A stretch of DNA of 64,000 nt from Herbidospora sakaeratensis. Its GTDB lineage: Bacteria; Actinomycetota; Actinomycetes; Streptosporangiales; Streptosporangiaceae. Shown piece by piece: positions 36,459 to 47,934 of this stretch. Positions within the stretch are counted from its first letter, which is position 1, and each line of letters opens with the position of its first letter. Position numbers and translations under genes: made by a program. The notes under the pieces were generated by a model that saw only the letters and a program-made list of their open reading frames with translations, did no database searches and was not told the origin of the DNA. The stretch spans positions 165,486 through 229,485 of the forward strand of contig NZ_BBXC01000015.1 in the NCBI RefSeq assembly GCF_001570525.1, in the 5' to 3' direction.

Positions 36459-36929
36459 TCACACGCCGAGACTGCGGCGCACCTGCTCCAGGGCCTGTTC
36501 GGCGGCGGCCAGCACCCCGGGGTCGCTGCCGTCGAGCCCGTCGTCGAACGCCAGTTCCCATTCGATGGTGTCGGTTCCGGCGAGCCGCCGGGCGATGAAG
36601 CGGACCCCCGCGTTTGTGGTGAGTTTCACATAGCGGTTGGCGACGATGGAGTTCTGCACCCTTTCGCGGATGGTTTCCGGCAAGAAGCCGGGCTCCTCGA
36701 TATCCACCCGATAAACGCCGCCCGTAACCGTTGTGATGTTCATCCCGGTTTCGTCCCAGGAGGCCTTGTCGACGGTGTGCCAGGGCACCCGTTCGCCGCC
36801 GGGCAGGTGCAGCGCCACGAAGGTCGCGACGGCGTAGCCGCCGGACGGCGTGGCGGCGAAACTGAGCACCCGCTCCCCCGACAGACGGGAGCGGACGTCG
36901 GCGGGCAGGCGGTTCCCGAACAGAGGCAC
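36459..36929 (-). CDS. Conserved hypothetical protein
   Basis: 156 residues, soluble. A beta-rich first half (GERVLSFAATPSGGYAVATFVALHLPGGERVPW) is followed by VDIEEPGFLPETIRERVQNSIVANR and a helical C-terminus. Its position just after the sigma-factor gene suggests a regulatory or housekeeping role, but no catalytic motif is visible. Confidence 0.72.
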   Translation of the reverse strand: MPLFGNRLPADVRSRLSGERVLSFAATPSGGYAVATFVALHLPGGERVPWHTVDKASWDETGMNITTVTGGVYRVDIEEPGFLPETIRERVQNSIVANRYVKLTTNAGVRFIARRLAGTDTIEWELAFDDGLDGSDPGVLAAAEQALEQVRRSLGV

Positions 36930-36987
36930 GCCTGAAATCTACAGGCCCGCACCCCGGGAGCGGGCGCGGGCCTGATGACACGAACGG

Positions 36988-38139
<1,152 letters not shown>

Positions 38140-38272
38140 GGAACACAGTCTGCGGTATAACCACAACAAAACGGCAGGCCTATTTTTGTCACCGAAGGTT
38201 AGATCCGCGTCATTACCGAATCGATATCAAACCCGTGTTTCGCCTCTGTGAGGGGCGGAAAGGAATTGATAT

Positions 38273-40126
38273 TCACGCCCCGGCCGCGCGTTCTCTCAAC
38301 ACGCGTCGCTGCTGTTCGAGGGCCACCAGTTCGGCGAACATCCGGTTGTAGTCGCCCTGTTCGTCGATCGGGTTGAGCCGCTGCATCCGCGCCTTCAGCG
38401 CGTCGAGCTGACGACCCACGGTGACCTCTTGGAGCTTGGCCAGAACCGCCGTGCCGTAGCGCTCCTCGCTGCTCGTCTCGACCTTCACCGGGTCGACCGC
38501 GAGACGGGTCAGGAGCTGCCTGAGATCGTCGGAGACGGCCGCGAGGAGGATCTCGACCCACTCGCGCCCGCCCGGCCCGCCGGCGGCCGTGCCGCCGCAG
38601 GAGGCGATCAGGGTGAACAGGGCGGCGTGCTCGGGGCGGGTGAAGGCCTCGGCCCCCAGCGTGTCGAACTCAGGGCCGAGCAGCGCTGGCCGCTGGATCG
38701 CCAGCTTGAGCGCCTCGACCTCAAGGCGCGCCAATGGGTCGATCGACTCGCTAGCAACGGGAGGATCTCCCTTGGGACGTTTCCGGCTCTGGTCGAGGCG
38801 GGCAGCAATCTGGCGAACCCGTTCTTGAACGAGCGGCTCGTTCATGATCCCGAGCCATCGATCCAGATCCTTCGCGTACATGATGCGGAGAGCATCATCC
38901 TTGAGAGACGCAACAACCGGCGCGGCCGCATCGAGAGCGGAAACTCTCCCCTCGTTAGTCGTCACGTCGAACTCCGCAATGACGTTCCGGATTGCGTAGG
39001 AGAACAGGGGCTCACGGCTGGCCACAAGGTCGCGAACGGCCGCATCGCCTTTTCGAAGTCGCAGGTCGCAAGGATCGAGGCCGTCAGGCTGGACCGCCAC
39101 AAAGGTATTGGTACCAATCCTCTGGTCACCTTGAAAGGCTCGAAGTGACGCCTTCTGGCCCGCCGAGTCGCCGTCGAAGGTGAAGATGACCTCTCCTCGA
39201 CCGTTCTCATGGTCGAACAGGATGCGGCGCAGCACCTTGATGTGGTCTTCGCCGAAGGCGGTGCCGCAGGTGGCCACGGCGGTCGGCACCCCCGCCAGGT
39301 GGAGGGCCATCACGTCGGTGTAGCCCTCGACCACGACCGCCTGGGAGCGCTTGGAGATCTCGCGTTTGGCCAGGTCGATGCCGTAGAGGACGGAGCTCTT
39401 GTGGTAGATCGGGCTCTCGGGGGTGTTCAGGTATTTGGGGCCGTCGTCGGCCTCGATGAGCTTGCGGGCGCCGAACCCGATGACGTCGCCGGTGATGTCG
39501 CGGATCGGCCAGATCAGCCGCCCCCGGAACCGGTCGATCGGCCCCCGGCGGCCCTCGCGGGCCAGCCCGCCCTTGATCAGCTCCTGGACGCTGAAACCCC
39601 GCCCCATCAGGTGACGCGACAGCGCCTCCCACTCGTTGGGGGCGTACCCCACCCCGAAGTGGTCGGCGTCGGCCCGCTCGAACCCGCGCTCCGACAGGAA
39701 CCGGCGGGCGACCGCGGCCTCGGGCGAGGTCAGGTTGGAGACGTAGAACTCGGCGGCGGCCCGGTGGGCCTCGATCAGCCGCGACCGCTCCCCCTGCTGC
39801 CGGCCCGGCACGTAGCCGCCCTGCTCGTAGCGGAGCTGGATGCCCGCCCGCCCGGCCAGCCGCTCGACCGACTCGGCGAAGGTCAGCGCGTCGATCCGCT
39901 GGAGGAAGGAGATGACGTCGCCGCCCTCGGAGCAGCCGAAGCAGTAGTACATCCCCCGCGCGGGGGTCACGTTGAACGAGGGCGACTTCTCGTCGTGGAA
40001 CGGGCACAGGCCCTTGAGATTGCCGCCCCCGGCGTTGCGGAGCTGGACGTATTCGCCGATCACGTCGGCGATCGGGGAACGCTCCCTGACGAGGGCGATG
40101 TCGTCATCGCTGATCCGGCCTGCCAC
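38273..40126 (-). CDS. dnaG: DNA primase
   Basis: 617 residues. The zinc-binding CHC2 domain is CPFHDEKSPSFNV then YYCFGCSEGGD. The TOPRIM core has VVEGYTDVMALHLAGV and TFDGDSAGQKA. A C-terminal DnaB-interaction region follows. It makes the RNA primers for replication. GTG 40126 matches the MAGRISDDDI opening of actinobacterial primases. Confidence 0.96.
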   Translation of the reverse strand: MAGRISDDDIALVRERSPIADVIGEYVQLRNAGGGNLKGLCPFHDEKSPSFNVTPARGMYYCFGCSEGGDVISFLQRIDALTFAESVERLAGRAGIQLRYEQGGYVPGRQQGERSRLIEAHRAAAEFYVSNLTSPEAAVARRFLSERGFERADADHFGVGYAPNEWEALSRHLMGRGFSVQELIKGGLAREGRRGPIDRFRGRLIWPIRDITGDVIGFGARKLIEADDGPKYLNTPESPIYHKSSVLYGIDLAKREISKRSQAVVVEGYTDVMALHLAGVPTAVATCGTAFGEDHIKVLRRILFDHENGRGEVIFTFDGDSAGQKASLRAFQGDQRIGTNTFVAVQPDGLDPCDLRLRKGDAAVRDLVASREPLFSYAIRNVIAEFDVTTNEGRVSALDAAAPVVASLKDDALRIMYAKDLDRWLGIMNEPLVQERVRQIAARLDQSRKRPKGDPPVASESIDPLARLEVEALKLAIQRPALLGPEFDTLGAEAFTRPEHAALFTLIASCGGTAAGGPGGREWVEILLAAVSDDLRQLLTRLAVDPVKVETSSEERYGTAVLAKLQEVTVGRQLDALKARMQRLNPIDEQGDYNRMFAELVALEQQRRVLRERAAGA

Positions 40127-40135
40127 GCCGTGAGT

Positions 40136-41002
40136 CTAGTCACCCACGCCGGGCACCTCGACGCCCAGCGGCCCCACCTCCACGGGCTGCACGGGCTTGC
40201 GGGTCGGCTGCGGCCGCTGCGGCCGCTCGACGCCCTTCACCTCGGGCTTGGCCGAACAGGCGACCGAGCAGGGCGGCAGCGGCCCGGTCTTCTTCCGGAC
40301 GTCCTTCATCTCCTGCGCCGGGGAGTAGGTGCGGTTGCCGTTGCGCCAGGCGTCGAGGTAGTCCCACGGCTCGACCATGCCGCGCCTGATCCACCACTCG
40401 TTGGCGTCGGTCTTCCAGGTCATCGCGAAGTAGAGGTTGCTGGCGGTGTCGCGGGCGTTGCCGGTGTTGCCGACCGTGCCGAGCGGCTGGCCCGCCTTCA
40501 CCTTCCTGCCCGGCACCACGCCCTCGGCCACGGCGTCGAGGTGGCCGCCCAGGTAGAGCACGCCGTCGTCGCCCAGCAGCGTGACGTAGCGGCCCTCGCG
40601 GTCGCCTCCCCGGTCGGTCGAGGGCACCCACCGGTTCTGGACGTTCACCTCGCGGACCGTCCCCGCGACCGGGGCCACGAAGGCGCAGCCCTTCTCGGCC
40701 CAGATCGTGGTCTTGGGCAGCACGAGGAGCTTGCGCGCGTAGGAGACCTTGCAGCCCTTGACGGGGAAGGTGTACTCGAACTTCGACAACTTCGGCGGCG
40801 GCAGCAGCACCGGCTCGTCGCCGGTGGGCGGCACGGCGGCCGAGATGAACGCGGGCTCGGGGGTCGAACCGGCGTCGTCGAGCGCCGCGCCGGCCTTGGG
40901 CGCGGCGGGTGGGTGGGTGCTGACACCCGCGACACCCGCCGGACCGCTGCAGGCGGCGGTCAGAAAGGCCAGCACGAGGAGGGTCGAGGTCCCCGGTCGC
41001 AT
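40136..41002 (-). CDS. LytM/M23-like lipoprotein with degenerate zinc site
   Basis: 288 residues. The lipoprotein signal ends at LTAAC (Cys18). After a Pro-rich linker, residues 105-195 have the M23 fold order (FVAPVAGTVREV, a beta hairpin, GVVPGRKVKAGQPLGTVGNTGNARDT). The zinc ligands are missing: no HxxxD is seen, and the HLHF position reads NLYFA (189-193); only His154 in GGHLDA remains. It is probably a non-catalytic LytM domain that binds or activates rather than cuts. Extracellular. It lies 9 bases upstream of dnaG on the same strand. Confidence 0.8.
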   Translation of the reverse strand: MRPGTSTLLVLAFLTAACSGPAGVAGVSTHPPAAPKAGAALDDAGSTPEPAFISAAVPPTGDEPVLLPPPKLSKFEYTFPVKGCKVSYARKLLVLPKTTIWAEKGCAFVAPVAGTVREVNVQNRWVPSTDRGGDREGRYVTLLGDDGVLYLGGHLDAVAEGVVPGRKVKAGQPLGTVGNTGNARDTASNLYFAMTWKTDANEWWIRRGMVEPWDYLDAWRNGNRTYSPAQEMKDVRKKTGPLPPCSVACSAKPEVKGVERPQRPQPTRKPVQPVEVGPLGVEVPGVGD

Positions 41003-41069
41003 GATCTCCACCCTGGTGACGTTATCTGACGTGACATGACCCAACGGCCGGTTTGGACCGAAGGTGAGG

Positions 41070-42263
41070 TCATCCTGCCAAAGGCGTCTCGGGGTCGGCC
41101 AGTCGCTTCGGGTCGACGGTCTCGCCGTTTCTGATCAGTTTCTGGATGTCGCCGACCACGTCCCACACGTTGACGTTCATGCCCGCGATCACCCGGCCCT
41201 CGCGCAGCCAGAACGCGATGAACTCCAGGTCGGACCCGCGGACGACCAGGTCGTCGGCGCCGGCGATGTCGCCGGAGAACTCCATGCCGATCTCGAACTG
41301 GTCGGTGTAGAAGTAGGGGACGCGGTCGTAGACGACGTCCTGGCCGAGCATCGCCTTCGCGGCCACCGGGCCCTGGTTGAGGGCGTTGGCCCAGTGCTCG
41401 ACCCTGATCCGGCGGTTCAGCAGGGGGTTGAACGCCTCGGCGACGTCGCCGGCGGCGAAGACGTCGGGGTCGCTCGACCGGAGGGCGGCGTCCACGAGGA
41501 TGCCCGTGCCGATCTCCAGGCCGGCGTCGCGGGCCAGTTCGACGTTGGGGGCGGCGCCGATGCCGCCGATCACGTCGTCGGCGGGGATCGCCTCGCCGCT
41601 CTCCAGGACCACCTCGCGCACGTGGCCGTCGCCGGTCAGCCGGGCGACCTTCGCGCCGAGGCGCAGGTCGACGCCGTTGCGGCGGTGCACGCCCGCGAAG
41701 ACCTCGCCCATCTCGGGGCCGAGCGTCCGGTGGAGGGGGGTCGGCTCGGCCTCGATCACGGTGACGTCGCAGCCGGCCTTGCGGGCCGCGGCGGCGGTCT
41801 CCAGGCCGATCCAGCCGCCGCCGATCACCACCACGTTGCCGCCGTGGGCGAAGGCGGCCTTGAGCGCCTGGCTGTCGGCGACGGTGCGCAGGTAGTGGAC
41901 GCCGTCGAGGTCGGCGCCCTCGACGGGCAGCGGGCGCGGGGTCGCGCCGGTGGCGATCAGGAGCTTCTCGTACGCCACCCGCTCGCCCGTCCCGAGCACC
42001 ACCTCGCGGGCCGGCCGGTCGATCGCGGTGGCCGCCGTGCCGAGCCGCAGGTCGACGTCGTGGTCGCGGTACCAGCCCTCGGGGTGGACGTACACCTTCT
42101 CGAGCTCGGAGAAGCCCTGGAGGTAGCCCTTGGACAGCGGCGGGCGTTCGTAGGGGCGTTCGTGCTCGGCGCCGAGGAGCGTGACGCCGCCCTCGTAGCC
42201 CTCCTCGCGGAGGGTGGCGGCGGCTTTGGCTCCGGCCAGGCCGGCTCCGATGATGACGAACAT
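41070..42263 (-). CDS. FAD-dependent ferredoxin/rubredoxin-reductase-like oxidoreductase
   Basis: 397 residues. FAD site VIIGAGLAGAKAAATLREEG, NAD(P) site VVIGGGWIGLETAAAARKAG, FAD ribityl motif DVFAAGDVAE, and a C-terminal Reductase_C domain with PYFYTDQFEIGMEFSGD. It typically passes electrons from NAD(P)H to a ferredoxin. No ferredoxin or P450 gene is adjacent. It lies 10 bases after dgt. Confidence 0.9.
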   Translation of the reverse strand: MFVIIGAGLAGAKAAATLREEGYEGGVTLLGAEHERPYERPPLSKGYLQGFSELEKVYVHPEGWYRDHDVDLRLGTAATAIDRPAREVVLGTGERVAYEKLLIATGATPRPLPVEGADLDGVHYLRTVADSQALKAAFAHGGNVVVIGGGWIGLETAAAARKAGCDVTVIEAEPTPLHRTLGPEMGEVFAGVHRRNGVDLRLGAKVARLTGDGHVREVVLESGEAIPADDVIGGIGAAPNVELARDAGLEIGTGILVDAALRSSDPDVFAAGDVAEAFNPLLNRRIRVEHWANALNQGPVAAKAMLGQDVVYDRVPYFYTDQFEIGMEFSGDIAGADDLVVRGSDLEFIAFWLREGRVIAGMNVNVWDVVGDIQKLIRNGETVDPKRLADPETPLAG

Positions 42264-42273
42264 GCGTGCTCCT

Positions 42274-43506
42274 TTACGCGCTCCGGGCGGACAACATCCG
42301 GTGCATCGCCGTGGCGGACGCGTCGGTCAGCGACGCGATCTGGTCGATCACCGCCCGCAGCCGTCCGGCGTCGTCCCTGGCGTTCTCGAACGCCGGGCGC
42401 AGGGCGGGCTGGAGCGTGTGGGGGGCGCCCAGCATGGTGAGCGAGGTCAGCTCGGCCAGGAGCTCACGCTGCCGGGCCCGGACCGTCTGGTTGTCGGCCT
42501 CCCCGATCACGAACCGGACCGTGACGCCCTTGAGCAGGGCGCACTCCAGCCGGGTGACGTGGGGCACGACCAGGTCGGCGTCGTGGCGGCCGGCCTCGTC
42601 GAGGACGTAGGCCTCCCGGGTGGCGTCCTGGGCGCGGCGGCAGAAGCGGCCGATCAGCGTGCTGGTGAGCTGCTTCAGCGCGGCCAGGTCGGGGAAACCT
42701 CCGTCGAAGCGGCCGGGCCACAGGGGCTCGCCGATCAGGCGGGTGAAGGTCTCCTCCAGCTCGTTGAGGTCGGCGTCGGGCAGGTACCACTCCTGGGTGA
42801 GCTTGCAGACCTCCAGGCGCTCGGCCGGGTCGCGCAGCATGCCGGGGGTGACGTAGCCGCTGTGCAGGGCGTCTTCGAGGTCGTGGATCGCGTAGGCGAC
42901 GTCGTCGGCCCAGTCCATGATCTGGGCCTCGAAGCTCACCGAGCCGGGCGGGGCGCCCTGCCGGACCCACTCGAAGACCGCCATGTCGTCGGGGTAGACA
43001 CAGAACTTCTCCCCGCACGACCGGTCCCACGGGTACTTGATCGCGGCGTCGAGGGTGGCCCTGGTCAGGTTGAGACCGGCGTTGATCCCGTCCTCGGTGA
43101 TGACCTTGGCCTCCAGCCGCGACAGCAGCCGGAGGCTCTGGGCGTTGCCCTCGAAGCCGCCCGCGCGTTCGGCGATCTGGTTCAGCGCGAACTCGCCGTT
43201 GTGGCCGAACGGCGGGTGGCCCAGGTCGTGGGCGAGACAGGCGGTCTCGACCAGGTCGGGGTCGCGGTTCAGCGCCTTGCCCATCTCGCGGCCGATCTGG
43301 GCGCACTCCAGGGAATGGGTCAGGCGGGTGCGCGGGCTGTGCATCATCTGGTCGACCGGCGCCACCACCTGGGTCTTGCTGGCGAGGCGGCGCAGGGCGT
43401 CGCTGTGGAGCACCCGGGCGCGGTCGCGTTCGAACGGGCTGCGTTCCGGATTCCCCGGCGGCTCGGGAACCCAGCGTGCCTCGTCGTGCTGGTCATATGG
43501 CCTCAC
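42274..43506 (-). CDS. dgt: Deoxyguanosinetriphosphate triphosphohydrolase family protein
   Basis: 410 residues. HD-domain motifs in order: RVLHSDALRRLASKTQV, RLTHSLECAQIGR, CLAHDLGHPPFGHNGE and DWADDVAYAIHDLED. It hydrolyses dNTPs to nucleoside plus triphosphate. GTG 43506 has an AGGGGGAG ribosome-binding site. The dgt-dnaG linkage recurs in actinobacteria. Confidence 0.94.
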   Translation of the reverse strand: MRPYDQHDEARWVPEPPGNPERSPFERDRARVLHSDALRRLASKTQVVAPVDQMMHSPRTRLTHSLECAQIGREMGKALNRDPDLVETACLAHDLGHPPFGHNGEFALNQIAERAGGFEGNAQSLRLLSRLEAKVITEDGINAGLNLTRATLDAAIKYPWDRSCGEKFCVYPDDMAVFEWVRQGAPPGSVSFEAQIMDWADDVAYAIHDLEDALHSGYVTPGMLRDPAERLEVCKLTQEWYLPDADLNELEETFTRLIGEPLWPGRFDGGFPDLAALKQLTSTLIGRFCRRAQDATREAYVLDEAGRHDADLVVPHVTRLECALLKGVTVRFVIGEADNQTVRARQRELLAELTSLTMLGAPHTLQPALRPAFENARDDAGRLRAVIDQIASLTDASATAMHRMLSARSA

Positions 43507-43611
43507 GGCTCCCCCTTTCGTCGCGGCGAGGGAGCTAGAAGGTACCCGCAAATATCGACCTTCACGACAAACGCGCTGGAAACATCTGATTGCCTGAGTC
43601 GCCGGGGCGTG

Positions 43612-46209
43612 TTACAGAACCACAGCGCGGGCGGCCTCCAACCGGGCCACCGGGACCCGGAACGGAGAGCACGAGACGTAGTCGAGGCCGATCTCGTGGC
43701 AGAACCGCACCGAGGCCGGGTCGCCGCCGTGTTCGCCGCAGATGCCCAGCTTGAGGCCGGGCCGGGCCTTGCGGCCCTCCTCGACGGCGACCCTCATGAG
43801 GCGGCCGACGCCGTCGCGGTCGAGCGACTCGAACGGCGAGACGCCGAAGATGCCCTTGTCGAGGTAGGTGCCGAAGAACGCCGCCTCGACGTCGTCGCGG
43901 GAGAAGCCCCACGTCATCTGGGTCAGGTCGTTGGTGCCGAAGGAGAAGAACTCGGCCGCCTCGGCGATCTGCCCGGCGGTCAGGGCCGCGCGCGGCACCT
44001 CGATCATGGTGCCGATGAGGGCGTCCACCCCGACCTCGGCGAGGATGCGCCGGGCCTCCTCCCGCACGCTCTCCAGCTCCTGTACGGCCCCCACGAGCGG
44101 GATCATGATCTCGGGTCTGGCGTCGTCGCCGGCCTTGGCGGCCTCGGCGATGGCCCGCACCTGCATCGCGAACAGGCCGGGCACCACCAGCCCGAGGCGG
44201 ACCCCGCGCAGGCCGAGCATCGGGTTCTGCTCGTGCAGGCGCTGCACGGCCTCCAGCAGGCGGCGGTCCTTCTTGGTGCCCTTGCCGGTGGCGACCTTGA
44301 CCGACAGGTCGATGATGTCGGGCAGGAACTCGTGCAGCGGCGGGTCGATCAGCCGGATCGTCACCGGCAGGCCCTTCATGGCCGCGAACAGCCCGGCGAA
44401 GTCGGCCTTCTGGAGCGGCTCCAGCGCGTCGAGGGCGGCCTGCCGCTCCTCGGCGGTGTCGGCCAGGATCAGGTCCTCGATCAGCACCCGGCGGTCGCCG
44501 AGGAACATGTGCTCGGTCCGGCACAGGCCGATGCCGCTCGCGCCGAACCGGCGGGCCCGCGCGGCGTCGTCGGGGGTGTCGGCGTTGGCCCGCACGTCGA
44601 GGCGGCGGCGGTCGTCGGCGTGCCGCATGAGCAGGTCGACGGCCTTGACCAGTTCGTCGCCGGACGGCGTGCCCTCGAAGTACTCCACCACCGGCGAGGC
44701 GACCACGGGCACCTCGCCCAGGTAGACGCGGCCGGTGCCGCCGTCGATCGAGATGACCTCGCCCTCCTCGACGACCACGTCGCCGACGGTGAACCGGCCC
44801 GCCTTCGCGTCGACCTCGATCTCCTCGGCGCCGCAGACGCAGGTCTTGCCCATGCCCCGGGCGACCACGGCCGCGTGGGAGGTCTTGCCGCCGCGCGAGG
44901 TCAGCACGCCCCGGGCGGCGATCATGCCGGCCAGGTCGTCGGGGTTGGTCTCGCGGCGGACCAGGATGACGTGCTCGCCCTGGGCGGCCAGCTCGGCGGC
45001 GCGGGCCGAGGAGAACACGGCCTTGCCGACGGCCGCGCCCGGGGAGGCGTTCATGCCCCGGGTCAGCACGGTGTTGCCGTGGTCGGCGGCGAAGCGCGGG
45101 AACATCAGCTGGGCCAGCTGGTCGCCGGTGACCCTTCTCAGCGCCTCGTCGAGGTCGATCAGGCCCTCGTCGACGAGCTGGGTGGCGATGCAGAAGGCGG
45201 CCCCGGCCGTGCGCTTGCCGACCCGGGTCTGCAACATCCAGAGCTTGCCGCGCTCGATGGTGAACTCGATGTCGCACAGGTCGCGGTAGTGGCCTTCGAG
45301 CTTGGCCATGATCTCCATCAGCTCCGCGTAGGAGTGCGGGTCGATCTCCTGGAGGTCCTGCAGCGGGACGGTGTTGCGGATGCCCGCCACGACGTCCTCG
45401 CCCTGGGCGTTCTGCAGGTAGTCGCCGTAGACGCCCTGGTGGCCGGTGGCGGGGTCGCGGGTGAAGGCGACGCCGGTGCCCGAGTCCATGCCGAGGTTGC
45501 CGAAGACCATCGCGACCACGTTGACGGCCGTGCCGAGGTCGGCCGGGATGCGCTCCTGGCGGCGGTAGAGGATCGCGCGAGGGGCGTTCCAGGAGTCGAA
45601 GACGGCCTTGATGGCCAGCTCCATCTGCTCCTTCGGGTCTTCGGGGAAGTCGCGGCCCTTCTCCCGGCGCACGATCTCCTTGTAGGTGCCGACCAGCGCC
45701 CGGAAGTCGCCGGCGGTCAGGTCGAGGTCGGTGCGGCCGTCCTTCAGCTCGTCGATGGCCTCCTCGAAGAGGTCGCCGTCGACGTCCATGACCGTCTTGC
45801 CGAACATCTGGATCAGCCGCCGGTAGGAGTCCCACGCGAACCGCTCGTCGCCGGCCTGGCGGGCCAGCCCCAGCACCGAGCGGTCGTTCAGGCCGATGTT
45901 GAGGACCGTCTCCATCATGCCGGGCATCGAGAACTTGGCGCCCGAGCGCACCGACACCAGCAGCGGGTCGTCGGGGTCGCCGAGCTTCTTGCCCATCGCC
46001 GCCTCGAGCTTCTCCAGGTGGGTGCCGATCTCCTCGGCGGGCACCGACCCGTCGTCCATGTACGCCCGGCACGCCTCGGAGGTGATCGTGAAGCCGGGCG
46101 GCACCGGCAGCCCGAGGTTGGTCATTTCCGCGAGATTGGCGCCCTTGCCCCCGAGGAGGTCCTTCAGGTCTTTGTTTCCTTCAGTGAAGTCATAGACGAG
46201 CTTCGGCAC
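43612..46209 (-). CDS. ppdK: Pyruvate phosphate dikinase
   Basis: 865 residues, full length. The N-terminal ATP-grasp starts LVYDFTEGNKDLKDLLGGKGANLAEM. The swivelling phospho-His445 sits in GGKTSHAAVVARGMG, and the PEP-synthesis barrel ends with catalytic Cys824 in GICGEHGGDP. It interconverts pyruvate and PEP (ATP + Pi to AMP + PPi). GTG 46209 has a GGAGGAGA ribosome-binding site. It is divergent from the TAP-like hydrolase across three TGGT-N4-ACCA sites. Confidence 0.96.
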   Translation of the reverse strand: MPKLVYDFTEGNKDLKDLLGGKGANLAEMTNLGLPVPPGFTITSEACRAYMDDGSVPAEEIGTHLEKLEAAMGKKLGDPDDPLLVSVRSGAKFSMPGMMETVLNIGLNDRSVLGLARQAGDERFAWDSYRRLIQMFGKTVMDVDGDLFEEAIDELKDGRTDLDLTAGDFRALVGTYKEIVRREKGRDFPEDPKEQMELAIKAVFDSWNAPRAILYRRQERIPADLGTAVNVVAMVFGNLGMDSGTGVAFTRDPATGHQGVYGDYLQNAQGEDVVAGIRNTVPLQDLQEIDPHSYAELMEIMAKLEGHYRDLCDIEFTIERGKLWMLQTRVGKRTAGAAFCIATQLVDEGLIDLDEALRRVTGDQLAQLMFPRFAADHGNTVLTRGMNASPGAAVGKAVFSSARAAELAAQGEHVILVRRETNPDDLAGMIAARGVLTSRGGKTSHAAVVARGMGKTCVCGAEEIEVDAKAGRFTVGDVVVEEGEVISIDGGTGRVYLGEVPVVASPVVEYFEGTPSGDELVKAVDLLMRHADDRRRLDVRANADTPDDAARARRFGASGIGLCRTEHMFLGDRRVLIEDLILADTAEERQAALDALEPLQKADFAGLFAAMKGLPVTIRLIDPPLHEFLPDIIDLSVKVATGKGTKKDRRLLEAVQRLHEQNPMLGLRGVRLGLVVPGLFAMQVRAIAEAAKAGDDARPEIMIPLVGAVQELESVREEARRILAEVGVDALIGTMIEVPRAALTAGQIAEAAEFFSFGTNDLTQMTWGFSRDDVEAAFFGTYLDKGIFGVSPFESLDRDGVGRLMRVAVEEGRKARPGLKLGICGEHGGDPASVRFCHEIGLDYVSCSPFRVPVARLEAARAVVL

Positions 46210-46334
46210 GGCAGTCTCCTCCAGGGGCCCAATTAATCGCGGAACCACCCCGCGAGCGGGACTCTACCGATTAAGCAGAGCATGAAACCTCACGGCTGTC
46301 ACACATAAGTGTTCCCGCAGGCAGGGAGGGTAGA

Positions 46335-46456
46335 ACCGGTCTAATCCAATTCCCCCGAACGTAAAGAACGGCCGTTTTTTCACAAGACCATGATTGGTCT
46401 GAACCAATTCGTCTGCGCGCATTGTTCCGACCCCCCGGCAATTGGTAGAGACCAAT
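46335..46456. promoter_or_regulatory. Three DasR/HutC-type operator-like sites
   Basis: Two perfect 6-bp palindromes with 4-base centres, ATTGGT-CTGA-ACCAAT (46393-46408) and ATTGGT-AGAG-ACCAAT (46441-46456), are 48 bases apart. A weaker copy ACCGGT-CTAA-TCCAAT lies at 46335-46350. They match the TGGTCTAGACCA core of DasR (dre) and related HutC-family sites at 9-10 of 12 positions. They sit between ppdK and the divergent hydrolase. Confidence 0.65.
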
Positions 46457-46510
46457 GCCCTGTTATCGTGGAAACACCCTCCGACAAGATCCCGTTCCGG
46501 AGGGTGACGA

Positions 46511-47934
46511 ATGAGCCGAGCGAAGTTGGTCGTCATCGCCCTGGTGGCGATGACCGGGGTCGGCGGGGGCGGCGGGCCGGTCGAGCCGGCCGGCCTGACG
46601 TGGGCGGCGTGCGCCGAGGCGCCGCTGGCGCCCTTCGAGTGCGCGACGCTGACGGTGCCCCTCGACTACGCCGATCCGGGCAAGGGCACCCTCGACCTGG
46701 CCGTGGTCCGCGCCAAGGCGACCGGGCCGCGCATCGGGTCGCTGGTGCTCAACTTCGGCGGCCCCGGCGGCTCGGGGGTGACCACCCTGCTCGCCTCGGG
46801 CGGCGCGTTCGCCTCCCTCCAGCGCAGCTACGACATCGTGAGCTTCGACCCGCGCGGGGTCGACCGCAGCAGCGGCATCCAGTGCCTGCCGCCCAAGGAG
46901 TTCGAGGAGTTCCTGGAGGCCGAGCCGTCGCTCGACGAGGCCACCGAGCGCGACCTGTCGGTCGAGTTCGTGAAGGGCTGCGCGAAGAACGCCGGGCGCA
47001 TCCTCCCGTACGTCGGCACCGTGAACGCCGCCAAGGACATGGAGATGCTCCGGCAGGCCCTCGGCGACCCGAAGCTCAACTACCTGGGCTTCTCCTACGG
47101 CACCCACCTGGGCGCCACCTACGCGACGCTCTACCCGCAGAAGACGGGCCGGATGGTGCTCGACGCGGCCCTCGACCCGACCGTCGGCCTGCTCGACCAG
47201 TCGCGGACGCAGGTGCTGGGCTTCCAGAAGGCGTACGAGAACTACCTGGCCGACTGCAAGAAGCAGCCACAGGGATGTCCGTTCGGCGGGAACGCCGAGG
47301 TGGTGGGCCTGCTCGACCGGCTCGACAAGCAGCCGCTGATCGTCAACGGCCGGAAGGTGACCGACGACACCGTCAGGGCGGCCATCGGCGAGGCGCTCTA
47401 CAGCAAGCTGAGCTGGCCCCTGCTGACCGAGGCGCTGACCGCCGCGATCAAGGGCGACGGCGCCGGCGTGCAGGCCCTGGCCGACCAGTACGCCGGGCGT
47501 CAGCCCGACGGCACGTACAACACCCTGCTGTCGTCACTGAACGCGGTGCTCTGCGCCGACACCACAGAACGGCCGACCTTCGGGCAGGCCGAGGCGCTGG
47601 CCAGGGACCTGTCGAAGGTCTCCCCGATCTTCGGCCCGGACGCCGCCAGCGCCGGCATCTGCAGCGTGTGGCCGACGGCGGGCGAGGACAGCAACAAGCG
47701 GGTCAGCTCGCGCGGCACCCAGTATCCGGTGCTGGTCGTCGGAGCAGTCAACGACCCGGCCACGCCGTACGTGTGGGCCCCGAAGCTCACCTCGGAACTC
47801 GGCAACGCGGTGCTGCTGACGTTCGAGGGCGAGGGCCACGGGGCCTACGGCCAGACGCTCTGCGTGACCGGGATCGTGGACGCCTATCTGCTCAACGGGA
47901 CGGTGCCCGCGAAGGGCACCGTCTGTCCGGCGAC

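Noticed and set aside
42214..46236. 1340-codon plus-strand frame
   Set aside because: Lies opposite dgt and ppdK, which have full catalytic motifs; a shadow frame.
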